Numbered from the stretch's first letter, positions 17,450 through 27,116 are shown. The stretch: 64,000 nt of DNA from Brevifilum sp029548365 (GCA_035376985.1 DAOSSA010000001.1:248001-312000); one strand, 5' to 3'. The notes: generated by a model not told the origin, from the sequence alone. Made by a program: numbers and translations.

Positions 17450-19907
17450 CATCATTTCAATATTCAAATCCTCCACTATTGTTATTGTCGCGTTGGTACT
17501 CGTTTTGGCAAGCCTGACTGGCTGCCATCTCCCCATAACAGCAAGAAAACCTGACCCGCAAATTTTTGGAAATATCAATGATTTTTCAACCGAACCCGTC
17601 GATATTCAATTTCAACTCAAGGTTGCCCAACCTGCCCTGCCAACAGAAAAATTTGTTTTAGAAATACTCGATGATGTAACAGGTTTGCCTTACAACAAAT
17701 CACAAATCGAACTTAAACCACTCGATGAACTAATTTACGTTACAGCGCTGACAGTTCCAAAGGGTTCGGTCATCAAGTATCGCTATTTAAAAATGGACCA
17801 GACCGTGGTATACGAAGTCAGTTCCTTTGGCGAGACTGTTGAGTATCGCATGTATTATGCTTCTGGAAATGCGATCATCACCGACGTCCTCCAAGGTTGG
17901 CAAGGCTCAGAAACTCAGCATTTGATTAGCGGTTTCATTCGAGGCACACTGCTTGATGAAGATACTGACCAGCCAATTCCGGACATTTTAGTTGCTGCTG
18001 GTGGCAAACGAACGTTCACAGATGCCAATGGCAATTTTTTCCTTGAAGGTATTGGTCAGGGTGTTCACAATGTTGTTTTTTATGCCATCGATGGTCAATA
18101 TCGCACTTACCAACAAGATGCAAAAATTGAGCCAGGGATGACCACAACAGCCAACGTGAAATTAACACGTATGCCTGCGATTAACATCACCTTTGTCATC
18201 AACCAGATGAAGGACGCATTTGGAGCACCGATCTATATTGCCGGTAATATCCTTCAACTCGGAAACACTTTTTCAGCCCGCAACGGCGGTATGGGTATTA
18301 ATCCCCTGCGGATGCCAATGCTTTCACCCAATCATGATGACACATTATCAATTACCCTGCAGTTATATGCTGAGACTGATTTACGATACAAATTCACGCT
18401 TGGCGATGGTTATTGGAATTCAGAACAATACCTCGCAGGCGGTTTTCGTACCCGACAATTAATCGTGCCCTCGAAAGATGTGATCATTGAGCACACAATT
18501 GAAAGCTGGCGCTCAAATGGGGTTGAACCAATCACATTCTCAGTAACAATCCCGCCAAACAGCACATCCAATAACGTGAAGTTCATACAATTTACGACCG
18601 ATACATGGACAGAACCAATTCCTTTGTGGCCAGTGGGAGATGATCAGTATTTATTTATCTTATTTTCCCCGTTGAACCTCAATCAAGCCATAAATTACCG
18701 GTTCTGCCACACAGAAAATTGTCAACGCTCCATGGACGCGGAGTCAATCAAGAGCGCTCGTCAGGTGGAACCATCAAAAAACGCACAAACCATCACGCTT
18801 ACCCTCAATCAATGGCAAAATTGGACCGTTTATGATGGAAGCGCCTACCTTCAAGAGGCTTACATTCCAATCAAGCCCCCAATGTTCAGTACAATCATTG
18901 AGCTCACACCGGAAATAAATCCGTCCTGGCTGGCCTATACCCCCCAGGCTATGGCAAGCCTGAAACAGACCGGCGCTGATACGCTGATTTTTTCGCCCGA
19001 ATGGACGGTAAATTTCCATTCGCCTTATCTGCGACCTCAAATAGGCAAAACGCCCTTCTCTTCCGAGCTGTTGTCTTTGATTAAATCTGCCCAATCCCAG
19101 GGACTAAATATCAGCCTTTATCCACAAATCGGTCCCTTCCATCTGATGGAAGATTGGTGGATGTCCAAATCGCATACTGAGGCCTGGTGGAACGAATATT
19201 TCATATCTTACAGTGAATCTATTTTAGGCTATGCGAAGTTGGCTGAAAGCGTAAATGCAAAAGCTTTAATCCTCGGGGGAAAGCAACTCACCCCAGCCTT
19301 CGAAGGTGGTGTTTTTCCCGATGGAAGCGAAAGCGACATACCTGCAGGTTTTGATGATCATTGGTATGGACTACTGGCAGATATTCAGCAAATATTCTCG
19401 GGGAATATTATCTGGGCTACCCAGGTGAACCAGGAAATGGATCCGTTACCCGGCTTCCTCTTCGAATTTGATGGAATTTACATCAGCATTGATGCCCCCT
19501 TAGCGCTTGAAGAACGTCCGACTTTCGAGACGGTTCAATCGGGATTTACAAACATCATCGACAGGCATATTTACGAGGTGTATCGCAGCACTGGGCTTCC
19601 GATTACGCTCGCATTTGCTTACCCTTCTGTTGAGACAGCTGCTAGCGGTTGCGCATTGCTGAACCAAGCCTGTTACAACGATGGACTTTTTCATCCGGAC
19701 GAGCTCCTGGCCTACGAAACCAGCCTTGCAGAACAAGCCTTAATTTATAATGCAATCTTACCGATCCTGGCCAGCCGAGAGTGGATAACCGGCATTTCAA
19801 TTCGTGGCTACGAACCCACGGTGGTAGTTCACGACGGAACATCTTCGATTGCTGGTAAACCAGCATTTGATATCATCCAATACTGGTATAATAACTTAAA
19901 ACCTTAA
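17412..19907 (+). CDS. Secreted lipoprotein with carboxypeptidase-like, starch-binding-like and TIM-barrel-like regions
   Basis: The 831-aa protein has a basic N-terminus, a hydrophobic stretch and a lipobox ASLTGC with Cys38, so it should be lipid-anchored outside the membrane. A carboxypeptidase-regulatory-like beta domain follows (about 175-255, LLDEDTDQPIPDI then GNFFLEGI). A CBM20-like region comes next (about 260-360, APIYIAGNILQLG). The C-terminal 350 residues (LLSLIKSAQSQGLNISLYP, LILGGKQL, DDHWYGLLADI) resemble a glycoside-hydrolase TIM barrel, but I cannot name a family or catalytic pair. The start overlaps nusB, and GGAGGAG lies 10 bases upstream. Confidence 0.8.
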   Translation: MWKSFRTVIKIFNIISIFKSSTIVIVALVLVLASLTGCHLPITARKPDPQIFGNINDFSTEPVDIQFQLKVAQPALPTEKFVLEILDDVTGLPYNKSQIELKPLDELIYVTALTVPKGSVIKYRYLKMDQTVVYEVSSFGETVEYRMYYASGNAIITDVLQGWQGSETQHLISGFIRGTLLDEDTDQPIPDILVAAGGKRTFTDANGNFFLEGIGQGVHNVVFYAIDGQYRTYQQDAKIEPGMTTTANVKLTRMPAINITFVINQMKDAFGAPIYIAGNILQLGNTFSARNGGMGINPLRMPMLSPNHDDTLSITLQLYAETDLRYKFTLGDGYWNSEQYLAGGFRTRQLIVPSKDVIIEHTIESWRSNGVEPITFSVTIPPNSTSNNVKFIQFTTDTWTEPIPLWPVGDDQYLFILFSPLNLNQAINYRFCHTENCQRSMDAESIKSARQVEPSKNAQTITLTLNQWQNWTVYDGSAYLQEAYIPIKPPMFSTIIELTPEINPSWLAYTPQAMASLKQTGADTLIFSPEWTVNFHSPYLRPQIGKTPFSSELLSLIKSAQSQGLNISLYPQIGPFHLMEDWWMSKSHTEAWWNEYFISYSESILGYAKLAESVNAKALILGGKQLTPAFEGGVFPDGSESDIPAGFDDHWYGLLADIQQIFSGNIIWATQVNQEMDPLPGFLFEFDGIYISIDAPLALEERPTFETVQSGFTNIIDRHIYEVYRSTGLPITLAFAYPSVETAASGCALLNQACYNDGLFHPDELLAYETSLAEQALIYNAILPILASREWITGISIRGYEPTVVVHDGTSSIAGKPAFDIIQYWYNNLKP

Positions 19908-19959
19908 ACAATTAAAAAACTGTGTAACCTTATTACATACAAGAAGGGATTATTTTCCA

Positions 19960-21525
19960 ATGCCAAAACATGCACTCACCAAATGGCTTGAACAGCTTGG
20001 AATCGTTCACACAGGAGAAATATTTTTTAATGCTGATACCGCACAACTGGTCACAAAAGCTATCCTCAATAGAGAGGGACAATTAACCTCGGCAGGGGCT
20101 CTGGCAGCGATCACCGCTCCATACACAGGACGTTCGCCCAATGATAAGTACGTCGTTGATAACAAAGACGTAGCAGACCTGTGGTGGGGAGATGTTAACC
20201 GTCCTGTTACAAAAGGGAATTTTGAAAAGATCAAAGATAGGATCACGGCATATCTTTCCAACCGTGAATTATATATTGTTGACGCATTCGTCGGCGCTGA
20301 CCAAGGCTATCGTTTGGGCATCCGGGTCGTTACCGAATTTGCTTGGCAGGCGCTGGCAACGCAAAATCAATTTATTTACACTGGCGAACCTCATTCCGAG
20401 AACCCGGATATTGCCGTTCTGGTTGCACCTAATCTATTGTTAAATCCGGAAATTGACAGCGTTCATTCAAACGCAGGCATTCTGCTCGATATCAAAGAAA
20501 AAACCGTGCTGATCGCAGCGTCAAAATATTTTGGCGAAATCAAAAAGTCAGCCTTCACGCTAATGAATGCTTACTTGCCCCCATTAGGCGTCTTGCCGAT
20601 GCATTGTTCAGCAAATGTCGGTGAAAAGGGCGATGTGGCACTTTACTTTGGGCTATCCGGTACCGGAAAAACAACCCTGTCATCAACACCCGATCGAAAA
20701 CTACTCGGAGACGATGAACATGGCTGGGCAGACAATGGCATTTTCAATTTTGAAGGTGGATGCTATGCGAAAACCATCCGTTTAAATCCGGAATTAGAAC
20801 CCGTGATCTGGAAGGCTGTTCACCAATTCGGTACAGTACTTGAAAACGTTGAGATTTCGCCAGAAACACACATTGTAGATTTTGATTCTGCAAAGATCAC
20901 TGAGAATACACGTGCGGCTTACCCGCTTTCAAGGGTTGACAACATTGTGCCAGAATCGACCGCAGGTCACCCATCCAACATCTTTTTCCTGACAGCGGAT
21001 GCCTTTGGCGTCATGCCTCCCATTGCCAAACTGCACGAAGATCAGATTCTTTATTATTTTCTTTCCGGCTACACCTCGAAAGTCGCTGGCACAGAGCGAG
21101 GTTTAGGACAGAAACCTCAGGCAACTTTCTCAACTGGTTTCGGAGAACCTTTCTTACCTCTTACACCGGATATTTACGCCAATTTACTTAAACAGAAAAT
21201 TGACGCGCACGGCACGAATATATGGCTGGTCAATACAGGTTGGACCGGTGGTGATTACAACACGGGTTATCGCATGCCCCTGCGATATACCCGGCATATG
21301 ATTAACTGGATTTTATCCGGCGAACATCAAGGTGCAACTTACCACTTAGATACAGTCTTTAATCTCTCTGTTCCAGACCAAATCGAGGGCATTCCACAAG
21401 AATTGTTATATCCGCAAAGCACCTGGAAAGATCAACAGAACTTCATGCAAATTGCCCAGGACCTGCGGCTTGCTTTCGACAAAAATTTCGAGAAATTTCA
21501 GTCTTTTTTGAACATCGCTGCGTAA
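19960..21525 (+). CDS. pckA: Phosphoenolpyruvate carboxykinase (ATP)
   Basis: PckA interconverts oxaloacetate plus ATP and PEP plus CO2. In fermenters it may run in the CO2-fixing, ATP-forming direction. The 521-aa protein has the kinase P-loop GLSGTGKTTLS, the metal-binding DDEHGW segment, YTGRSPNDKYVV near the N-terminus, and TAGHPSNIFFLTADAFGV. AAGGG precedes the ATG. The upstream gap holds an imperfect inverted repeat, GTGTAA-N5-TTACAT, at about 19923-19939. Confidence 0.96.
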   Translation: MPKHALTKWLEQLGIVHTGEIFFNADTAQLVTKAILNREGQLTSAGALAAITAPYTGRSPNDKYVVDNKDVADLWWGDVNRPVTKGNFEKIKDRITAYLSNRELYIVDAFVGADQGYRLGIRVVTEFAWQALATQNQFIYTGEPHSENPDIAVLVAPNLLLNPEIDSVHSNAGILLDIKEKTVLIAASKYFGEIKKSAFTLMNAYLPPLGVLPMHCSANVGEKGDVALYFGLSGTGKTTLSSTPDRKLLGDDEHGWADNGIFNFEGGCYAKTIRLNPELEPVIWKAVHQFGTVLENVEISPETHIVDFDSAKITENTRAAYPLSRVDNIVPESTAGHPSNIFFLTADAFGVMPPIAKLHEDQILYYFLSGYTSKVAGTERGLGQKPQATFSTGFGEPFLPLTPDIYANLLKQKIDAHGTNIWLVNTGWTGGDYNTGYRMPLRYTRHMINWILSGEHQGATYHLDTVFNLSVPDQIEGIPQELLYPQSTWKDQQNFMQIAQDLRLAFDKNFEKFQSFLNIAA

Positions 21526-21591
21526 CCCGGTTAATTAATTACACCAAAAGGAAACCATCTTTTCAACAAACTGGATGAATAATTAATTGAG

Positions 21592-21696
21592 TTGACAATC
21601 AACCCGAATTACCTGTAATCACATAATTTCTATTGGTTCCTTTGTCCACAGGTGCGAGTTAACACTGATGTCTCGGCAAAGCGTTGTTGATATAAG
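21592..21696 (+). promoter_or_regulatory. Candidate promoter region of murA
   Basis: TTGACA at 21592-21597 is followed 18 bases later by a weak TAATCA (21616-21621). Nearer the gene, TGATATAAG (21688-21696) is an extended -10. The two could be alternative promoters. Confidence 0.35.
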
Positions 21697-21726
21697 AAGA
21701 ATTCAAGCTTAACACAAGGAGTTCAA

Positions 21727-23010
21727 ATGGAAAAATTCATCATCAATGGCGGAATTCCCCTGAACGGTGAATTGACACCTTCTGGCAACAAAAACGCAGC
21801 TCTGCCATTGTTAGCTGCGACCTTGCTTACAGCAGAGCCAGTGATCCTCCACAATGTCCCCAATATTCTTGATGTAAAAGCAATGCTTCAGCTGTTAATC
21901 AGCTTAAATGTAAAAATTGAGCAGTTAAATCAAACATCTTACAAATTTGATGCCAGTGACGTTCGACCAGCCAATTTAGATCCGGACTTGTGCCGAAAAA
22001 TACGTGCCTCAATTTTATTGGCTGGGCCACTAATCAGCAGGGTTGGTGAACTTTACCTCCCCCCTCCAGGAGGAGATATCATCGGTCGTCGGCGTGTTGA
22101 TACCCACTGTCTGGCATTCTCACGGCTGGGTGTGAAAACGAATTATGCTGATAATCGTTTCCATTTTAGTTCAAAGACGCTTACAGGCGCCGATATTTTA
22201 CTGGATGAAGCGTCAGTTACTGCCACCGAAAACACGATCATGGCCAGCATCTTTGCTGAAGGTGAGACAACGATTCGAAATGCAGCCAGTGAGCCTCATA
22301 TCCAGGAATTGTGCCATTTCCTCAATACGCTGGGTGCCGACATCAGCAATATTGGCTCTAACACGTTGAAAATTACCGGTGTTAAGGAATTGCATGGCGG
22401 CGAATTCTCTATCGGGCCAGACTACCTTGAAGTGGTCAGTTTTATCGGCGCTGCAGTGGTCACTGGCGGATCGATACATATTCGCAACGCAGGTGTCAAA
22501 CATCTGGATATGATCCACCTCGTCATGAATCGCATGGGCGTTGATTGGGAAACCAACGGTGATGATATTTTTGTTCCTCAAAATCAGCAGTTGGCAATCG
22601 AACCTGACCTGGGAAATGCTATTCCTGAGATATCCGTCATGCCCTGGCCCGCCTTTCCCACAGACTTGATGAGCATCTCGATTGTCATCGCTACACAGTC
22701 AAAGGGCAGCATTTTGTTTCATGACTGGATGTATCCTTCGCGCATGTTCTTTACCGACAAATTGGTCAGCATGGGCGCTCAAATTGTGCTATGCGATCCG
22801 CATCGCTGTATTGTCCAGGGCCCCACTCCCCTCACCGGTGCGCCGCTGGAAAGCCCTGATATTCGGGCTGGTATGGCATTGGTCCTTGCCGCACTATCCG
22901 CTCGTGGAAAGAGTATTTTACGGAATGTCGCACAAATTGATCGCGGCTATCAGGAAGTTGACTTAAAACTCAAGCGTTTAGGCGCAGACATTGAACGCAT
23001 GAGGGATTAA
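21727..23010 (+). CDS. murA: UDP-N-acetylglucosamine 1-carboxyvinyltransferase with Asp at the fosfomycin-target position
   Basis: MurA transfers enolpyruvate from PEP to UDP-GlcNAc, the first committed step of peptidoglycan synthesis. The 427-aa protein has Lys22-Asn23 in PSGNKNAALP, RASILLAGPL, the Asp of PAFPTDLMS and RAGMALVLAAL. The active-site loop reads GGDIIGRRRVD, so the fosfomycin-alkylated Cys115 of E. coli is Asp117 here, as in mycobacterial and chlamydial MurA, where Asp confers fosfomycin resistance. CAAGGAG lies just before the ATG. A strong terminator follows. Confidence 0.93.
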   Translation: MEKFIINGGIPLNGELTPSGNKNAALPLLAATLLTAEPVILHNVPNILDVKAMLQLLISLNVKIEQLNQTSYKFDASDVRPANLDPDLCRKIRASILLAGPLISRVGELYLPPPGGDIIGRRRVDTHCLAFSRLGVKTNYADNRFHFSSKTLTGADILLDEASVTATENTIMASIFAEGETTIRNAASEPHIQELCHFLNTLGADISNIGSNTLKITGVKELHGGEFSIGPDYLEVVSFIGAAVVTGGSIHIRNAGVKHLDMIHLVMNRMGVDWETNGDDIFVPQNQQLAIEPDLGNAIPEISVMPWPAFPTDLMSISIVIATQSKGSILFHDWMYPSRMFFTDKLVSMGAQIVLCDPHRCIVQGPTPLTGAPLESPDIRAGMALVLAALSARGKSILRNVAQIDRGYQEVDLKLKRLGADIERMRD

Positions 23011-23018
23011 TGAAACAA

Positions 23019-23045
23019 AAAAAGGCGTTCTAAAAACGCCTTTTT
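23019..23045. terminator. Bidirectional terminator between murA and trxA
   Basis: An 11-bp stem (23019-23029 with 23035-23045, 5-base loop), GC-rich at the top and A/T-rich at the base, gives a T-run on both strands between convergent genes. Confidence 0.9.
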
Positions 23046-23062
23046 GAATCGATTTTCAATCA

Positions 23063-23413
23063 TTATTCTTGGTGATCATTGACCACATCGAGGAATTGAT
23101 CGATCACTTCCCTGAGCATTGGCTCGGGTAATGCCCCAACCTGACGGTTGATTACTTTTCCACCAAAAACGAACAGCATGGTTGGTATCCCCTGTATGCC
23201 ATATTGCATTGCCATTTCTGAATCTGAATCGGTATTCACTTTGGCAACAAGTACCTTTCCTGCGTACTCTTGAGCAATTTTGTCTAAAATTGGGGCAACC
23301 ATTTTACAAGGGCCACACCAGGGCGCCCAAAAATCCACAATAACTGGAAGCGATGATTGCAGCACCGCCTTTTCAAAGGCTGCGTCAGTTACATTAATTG
23401 GTTCGTTTTTCAT
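23063..23413 (-). CDS. trxA: Thioredoxin
   Basis: TrxA is a cytoplasmic dithiol reductant. The redox motif WAPWCGPCKMV and the cis-Pro loop GIPTMLFVF are intact, and length from the chosen start is 116 aa. I chose the ATG at 23413 because AGAGGAGA sits 4 bases before it; an upstream in-frame ATG at 23446 would include the ribosome site. Transcription is convergent with murA. Confidence 0.95.
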   Translation of the reverse strand: MKNEPINVTDAAFEKAVLQSSLPVIVDFWAPWCGPCKMVAPILDKIAQEYAGKVLVAKVNTDSDSEMAMQYGIQGIPTMLFVFGGKVINRQVGALPEPMLREVIDQFLDVVNDHQE

Positions 23414-23525
23414 AATTTCTCCTCTGTTTTCATTTGATTGATTCACATACTTATAAGTCTTTTACATAATTATTAATCTTTTATATGAAAATGACCAGCT
23501 CTATAAAAATCATGTAAAAACATAT

Positions 23526-23924
23526 TTATTTAATTCCCAGTGCGCTCCACAGGTGCTGTACTCTTTCGATAAATGGTTTACCCATGATTAAAATCCCAAT
23601 AATTGCTGATGAAGCGGCTGCAATTAAAACAGCGGCTGCGCCGACATCCTTTCCAACACGGGCTAACGGATGCAGATCCGGGCTGGCTAGATCAACAACA
23701 ATTTCCAACGCAGTATTGAGAAATTCAGCGGTCCAAACCATGGCAATCACTAAAACGATCACTGCCCAATCCCACACAGACAATTTTAGCCAAAAGCCAA
23801 CCAGACAAACCACAACCGTAGCAACTGCATGAATCCAGGCGTTTTTCTGTGTCCGAATGACATACCACCAACCAATAAACGCGTTTCTAAAACTCAGCAA
23901 TCGGGTGTAAAAAAATTTAATCAT
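23526..23924 (-). CDS. dgkA: Diacylglycerol/undecaprenol kinase family membrane protein
   Basis: Members of this trimeric membrane kinase family phosphorylate diacylglycerol or undecaprenol. Three hydrophobic segments are visible, with the signatures RNAFIGWWYV and EFLNTALEIVVDL and the HPLARVGKDVGAAAVL motif. From the ATG at 23924 the product is 132 aa, close to B. subtilis DgkA. An in-frame TTG at 24014 would add 30 residues that overlap degV and look unlike the family. In a Gram-positive-like or monoderm organism, undecaprenol is the likelier substrate. Confidence 0.85.
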   Translation of the reverse strand: MIKFFYTRLLSFRNAFIGWWYVIRTQKNAWIHAVATVVVCLVGFWLKLSVWDWAVIVLVIAMVWTAEFLNTALEIVVDLASPDLHPLARVGKDVGAAAVLIAAASSAIIGILIMGKPFIERVQHLWSALGIK

Positions 23925-23988
23925 CGGAAGCTTTTCATTAGAGTTAACTGTGTAAAGCCAGTCTTTCCTGATTACAATCCGTTCATTG

Positions 23989-24822
23989 CTATTCAATATA
24001 GTAGGCAATTCCAATTGGTTTTGGACCCGAATGGGTCGCTAAAACACAACCAACCTCAGCATCATGTAATTGAACCGTCTTTTTTGCCCCATTGATTTGC
24101 TCTTTTATGTATTGGGCCTCAATCTCACAATTCAAATGTGTTATATATATCTCGGGAATGGAATGCGTGGACAGTTGTCTTAAAAAATATGCTAGCAATA
24201 CATCGACTGCTTTTTTCCGAGAACCCCTTACCTTCTGTAAGACACCCAGCGTCCCATTTTGACGCATTTCTAAGAATGGATGCACCTTAAGCAAGCTGGA
24301 AAAGAAATGTTCAATCGCGGTACAACGACCACCGTGATATAAATAATCAAGGGTGTCGAGAATAAAAAAACCTCTGGTTTGCTTGATCCGTTCTCGTATC
24401 CTGATGCTGAGCTCATCAAAGCTCATGCCTTCATTGCGCCATTTCGCGGCTTGCACAACCACCTGCCCATAACCTGTGGAAATACTCAGCGAATCGATCA
24501 CATCTACAACGCGATTCCCCACCTCTTTGACAGCTAATTGTGCATTACGAAATGTTGAAGAAAGTTTGCTGGTTACACCAATGTATATCGACGGGGCGTC
24601 TCGGTCAAAAAATTGAATAAAATCACCTGGTGGTGGCGCAGAAGTTGTTGGATATTGTCCCGTTTTCCGCACAGTTTCAAACAGCGTTTCGGGGTCAATG
24701 TCTTTCCCGTCTTTGTAAACTCTACCATTCAATTGAATATACATGGGAATTGTTTCAATATTATATTCGTCGCAAAGTTCTTTAGATATATCAGCTGTAG
24801 AATCAGATAAAATGCGGATCAT
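23989..24822 (-). CDS. degV: DegV family fatty-acid-binding protein
   Basis: DegV/FakB proteins bind a fatty acid and present it to a kinase (FakA). The 277-aa protein has the DSTADIS motif at residues 7-13, TSAPPPGDF in the middle and HSGPKPIGIAYY at the C-terminus, and matches the family length. It is divergent from the gene at 24979. An ATTATA at 24861-24866 (TATAAT on the minus strand) is a possible -10. Confidence 0.92.
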   Translation of the reverse strand: MIRILSDSTADISKELCDEYNIETIPMYIQLNGRVYKDGKDIDPETLFETVRKTGQYPTTSAPPPGDFIQFFDRDAPSIYIGVTSKLSSTFRNAQLAVKEVGNRVVDVIDSLSISTGYGQVVVQAAKWRNEGMSFDELSIRIRERIKQTRGFFILDTLDYLYHGGRCTAIEHFFSSLLKVHPFLEMRQNGTLGVLQKVRGSRKKAVDVLLAYFLRQLSTHSIPEIYITHLNCEIEAQYIKEQINGAKKTVQLHDAEVGCVLATHSGPKPIGIAYYIE

Positions 24823-24978
24823 TGTTCAAACTTTCGTAAGTATCAAAATTAATAACTTTGATTATACCGTCAAAAATGAGATCATAACCATTTTCATTTA
24901 GCGATTTTTGTTAAGTAGGGTATACTCATTATTTGTTGTTAAGGTAAAATTTTCAAAATATATTTTTTGAGGCGGTCA

Positions 24979-26562
24979 ATGGTTTTTGCTGAATTTCAAA
25001 TCAATCAATCTTACTGGGAGTCCTTTGCGGTCACCCAGGCAGATATTGAGTTCCTTTATGCTTTTTTACTGGACAAAGAAACACCTCTTCCATCTAACGA
25101 ATTAGCTGAAGCGTTAATTCGAGAACGTATCCGTTCAGAAAAAGAACAGCTGCAAAAGAAGCAGCAAGAAAATGGTGAAATTTACCAACCTAAAGAGGTT
25201 TACGCTATCGGAGAAAAAGTCCAATTTCCAGCAATGGATTGGATTAACGGCACTGTGACAGCCCTGCGGGATGGAAACAATCCGGAACATCCCCAGATGC
25301 AGGTGATCACTGTCGAGTTAACCGACGGTAAAACCCGCCATTTTGCGGCGGGTCTTGAAAATCACATTTTGAATACCATCACCTTGTTTGGCAGTGAATC
25401 TGAGAGTGATCACACCTCGGAAATTGTCGACCTGTTCAGAGATCTCGTTACACAAAAACTTGAACACGCACTTCTTGATAGTAAAGACCTGGTCCGGATT
25501 GGTGCTGTGTGGTTTGCAAAATCACTATTAATCGAATTCAACGTCGGCCATTTGAACTTGGCGGAAGCCTTGTTGGATATGCACAATGGCGGTCCTCTTC
25601 CTGTAAGCGCACTGTTAGAGCAGATTGAAATTGAAACAGATGATCCCCAAGAATTGATTGAATTTTCATTAAATTACGCTCTGCAGGAAGATCCCCGTTT
25701 TGACGAAGTTGGTGCCACGGGTGAAATTCAATGGTTTCTCAACAGGCTGGAGCCACAACCCGTTCGCGAAATACCGATTGAATTGAGCTTTACACCCATC
25801 GAATATGACCGTTCAGATTTAGATGACGACATGTTCAGGGCAGAACAACAGCTTGCTGACGAACTCACAGCGTATCAACTGGAGGATAAAAAGAAAGTTG
25901 CTGCAAAAGAGGTTGCGGTTGTATTAAATTATCCCCATTGGCGTATTGGAAGCATCCCCCTCACCCCAAGCACTCGATCCGTATTTCCAACTGCGTTGGA
26001 GACGCCTCGTGTAAAATTTAAAATGTTGGACCCCAGGGGACAGGAGATTTCAGCCTGGGTTGCCCGACCCTTTAATTACGTCTATGGTTTACGCGATTGG
26101 TATGAAGAAATGGATTTAATGCCTGGCAGCATCATAAAAATTAAGCCGGGCAAAGAGCCAGGAGAAGTATTAATTCAACCCGAAAAGAAGCGTTCTAATC
26201 GCGAATGGATCCGCACTTTGCTGATTGGGACTGATGGTGGGGTTGTTTTCGCAATGCTAAAACAAACCATTTCAGCGGATTTCAATGAGCGCATGGCAAT
26301 TGCTGTCCCATCAACAGATGCGCTGGATGACCTGTGGAAAAAGCGTGTCAATAATCCCAGACCCCTAAAAAATGATATTTTAAACATTATGAGGGAATTG
26401 GCTAAGTTGAACCCGCAAGGCCATGTGCACAGTGTTGAATTATATGCCGGGGTCAATTGTATCCGCCGCTGCCCGCCAGGATTGGTATTTAGCATTTTGA
26501 CCTCAAATCCTGAGTTCACAGCCGTGGGCGATCTCTATTACCGGTTAAGCGAACATTCATAA
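24979..26562 (+). CDS. Conserved hypothetical protein, 527 aa
   Basis: I do not recognise this protein. It is large, soluble and acidic, with a Glu/Gln/Lys-rich helical stretch (about 45-70), a region reading GEKVQFPAMDWINGTVTAL that looks like a small SH3-like or KOW-type beta barrel, and a C-terminal half with WIRTLLIGTDGGVVFAML. No catalytic motif or membrane segment is visible. I chose the ATG at 24979 because GAGG precedes it; the codons upstream start with TTG within the ribosome site. It is followed 14 bases later by another unknown gene, and the two look like a fixed pair. Confidence 0.75.
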   Translation: MVFAEFQINQSYWESFAVTQADIEFLYAFLLDKETPLPSNELAEALIRERIRSEKEQLQKKQQENGEIYQPKEVYAIGEKVQFPAMDWINGTVTALRDGNNPEHPQMQVITVELTDGKTRHFAAGLENHILNTITLFGSESESDHTSEIVDLFRDLVTQKLEHALLDSKDLVRIGAVWFAKSLLIEFNVGHLNLAEALLDMHNGGPLPVSALLEQIEIETDDPQELIEFSLNYALQEDPRFDEVGATGEIQWFLNRLEPQPVREIPIELSFTPIEYDRSDLDDDMFRAEQQLADELTAYQLEDKKKVAAKEVAVVLNYPHWRIGSIPLTPSTRSVFPTALETPRVKFKMLDPRGQEISAWVARPFNYVYGLRDWYEEMDLMPGSIIKIKPGKEPGEVLIQPEKKRSNREWIRTLLIGTDGGVVFAMLKQTISADFNERMAIAVPSTDALDDLWKKRVNNPRPLKNDILNIMRELAKLNPQGHVHSVELYAGVNCIRRCPPGLVFSILTSNPEFTAVGDLYYRLSEHS

Positions 26563-26576
26563 AATAGTGAGAGTGT

Positions 26577-27011
26577 ATGTCTTCAAAAATCAGCAGTTTA
26601 ATTAAACCGACACTGAACTCACCCTTTAATATTGATTTCAATTGGTGGAAAGACCACGATCGCGATTGGCAAGTTTATTTGCGAAGTTTTCTTTGCGAAG
26701 AACACCGACGTATATTCCAGGATTTGGACAATGATGAGATCATCGATTGGGTGGATCCAAAAACTGCCGAGGTCAAACAGGTCGATGGCTTGCAGCACAC
26801 TTTGATTTCTCATTGTGCCAAACAGGAAGGCTTCATCAGTCGCAACATGGCCCTGGTCGATTCAGTCTTCAAGGTATTCTTATCCAATGGCAATAAGCCC
26901 CTCACCCCACAAGAATTGGGTGAAATCCTCAACAGGCCTCCGGATATCATTTTAAAAACCTTCTCCGGGTTTAGAGTGTACAAAGGTATTCGCCCTGTTT
27001 CAAGTTCATAA
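26577..27011 (+). CDS. Conserved hypothetical protein with HTH-like C-terminus, 144 aa
   Basis: I do not recognise this family. It is soluble and Trp-rich near the start (FNWWKDHDRDWQVYL). The last 40 residues (PLTPQELGEILNRPPDIILKT) resemble a winged or simple helix-turn-helix, preceded by SVFKVFLSNGNK like a restriction-associated or transcription-factor wHTH. It is immediately downstream of the 527-aa unknown gene with a 14-base gap and probably works with it. Confidence 0.72.
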   Translation: MSSKISSLIKPTLNSPFNIDFNWWKDHDRDWQVYLRSFLCEEHRRIFQDLDNDEIIDWVDPKTAEVKQVDGLQHTLISHCAKQEGFISRNMALVDSVFKVFLSNGNKPLTPQELGEILNRPPDIILKTFSGFRVYKGIRPVSSS

Positions 27012-27017
27012 TGGTGG

Positions 27018-27026
27018 TGATATAAT
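27018..27026 (+). promoter_or_regulatory. Extended -10 promoter of tRNA-Arg
   Basis: TGATATAAT, a TGn-extended perfect -10, ends 16 bases before the tRNA 5' end. No good -35 is visible. Confidence 0.6.
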
Positions 27027-27042
27027 TTAATACATGATTCAT

Positions 27043-27116
27043 GCCCCTGTAGCTCAATTGGACAGAGCACTGGACTTCTAATCCAGGGGTTACAGGTTCG
27101 AGTCCTGTCAGGGGCG
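27043..27116 (+). tRNA. tRNA-Arg (anticodon UCU)
   Basis: Acceptor GCCCCTG pairs with CAGGGGC, the anticodon arm CTGGA-CTTCTAA-TCCAG carries TCT, and the T-loop is TTCGAGT. The discriminator is G and CCA is not encoded. Confidence 0.96.
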
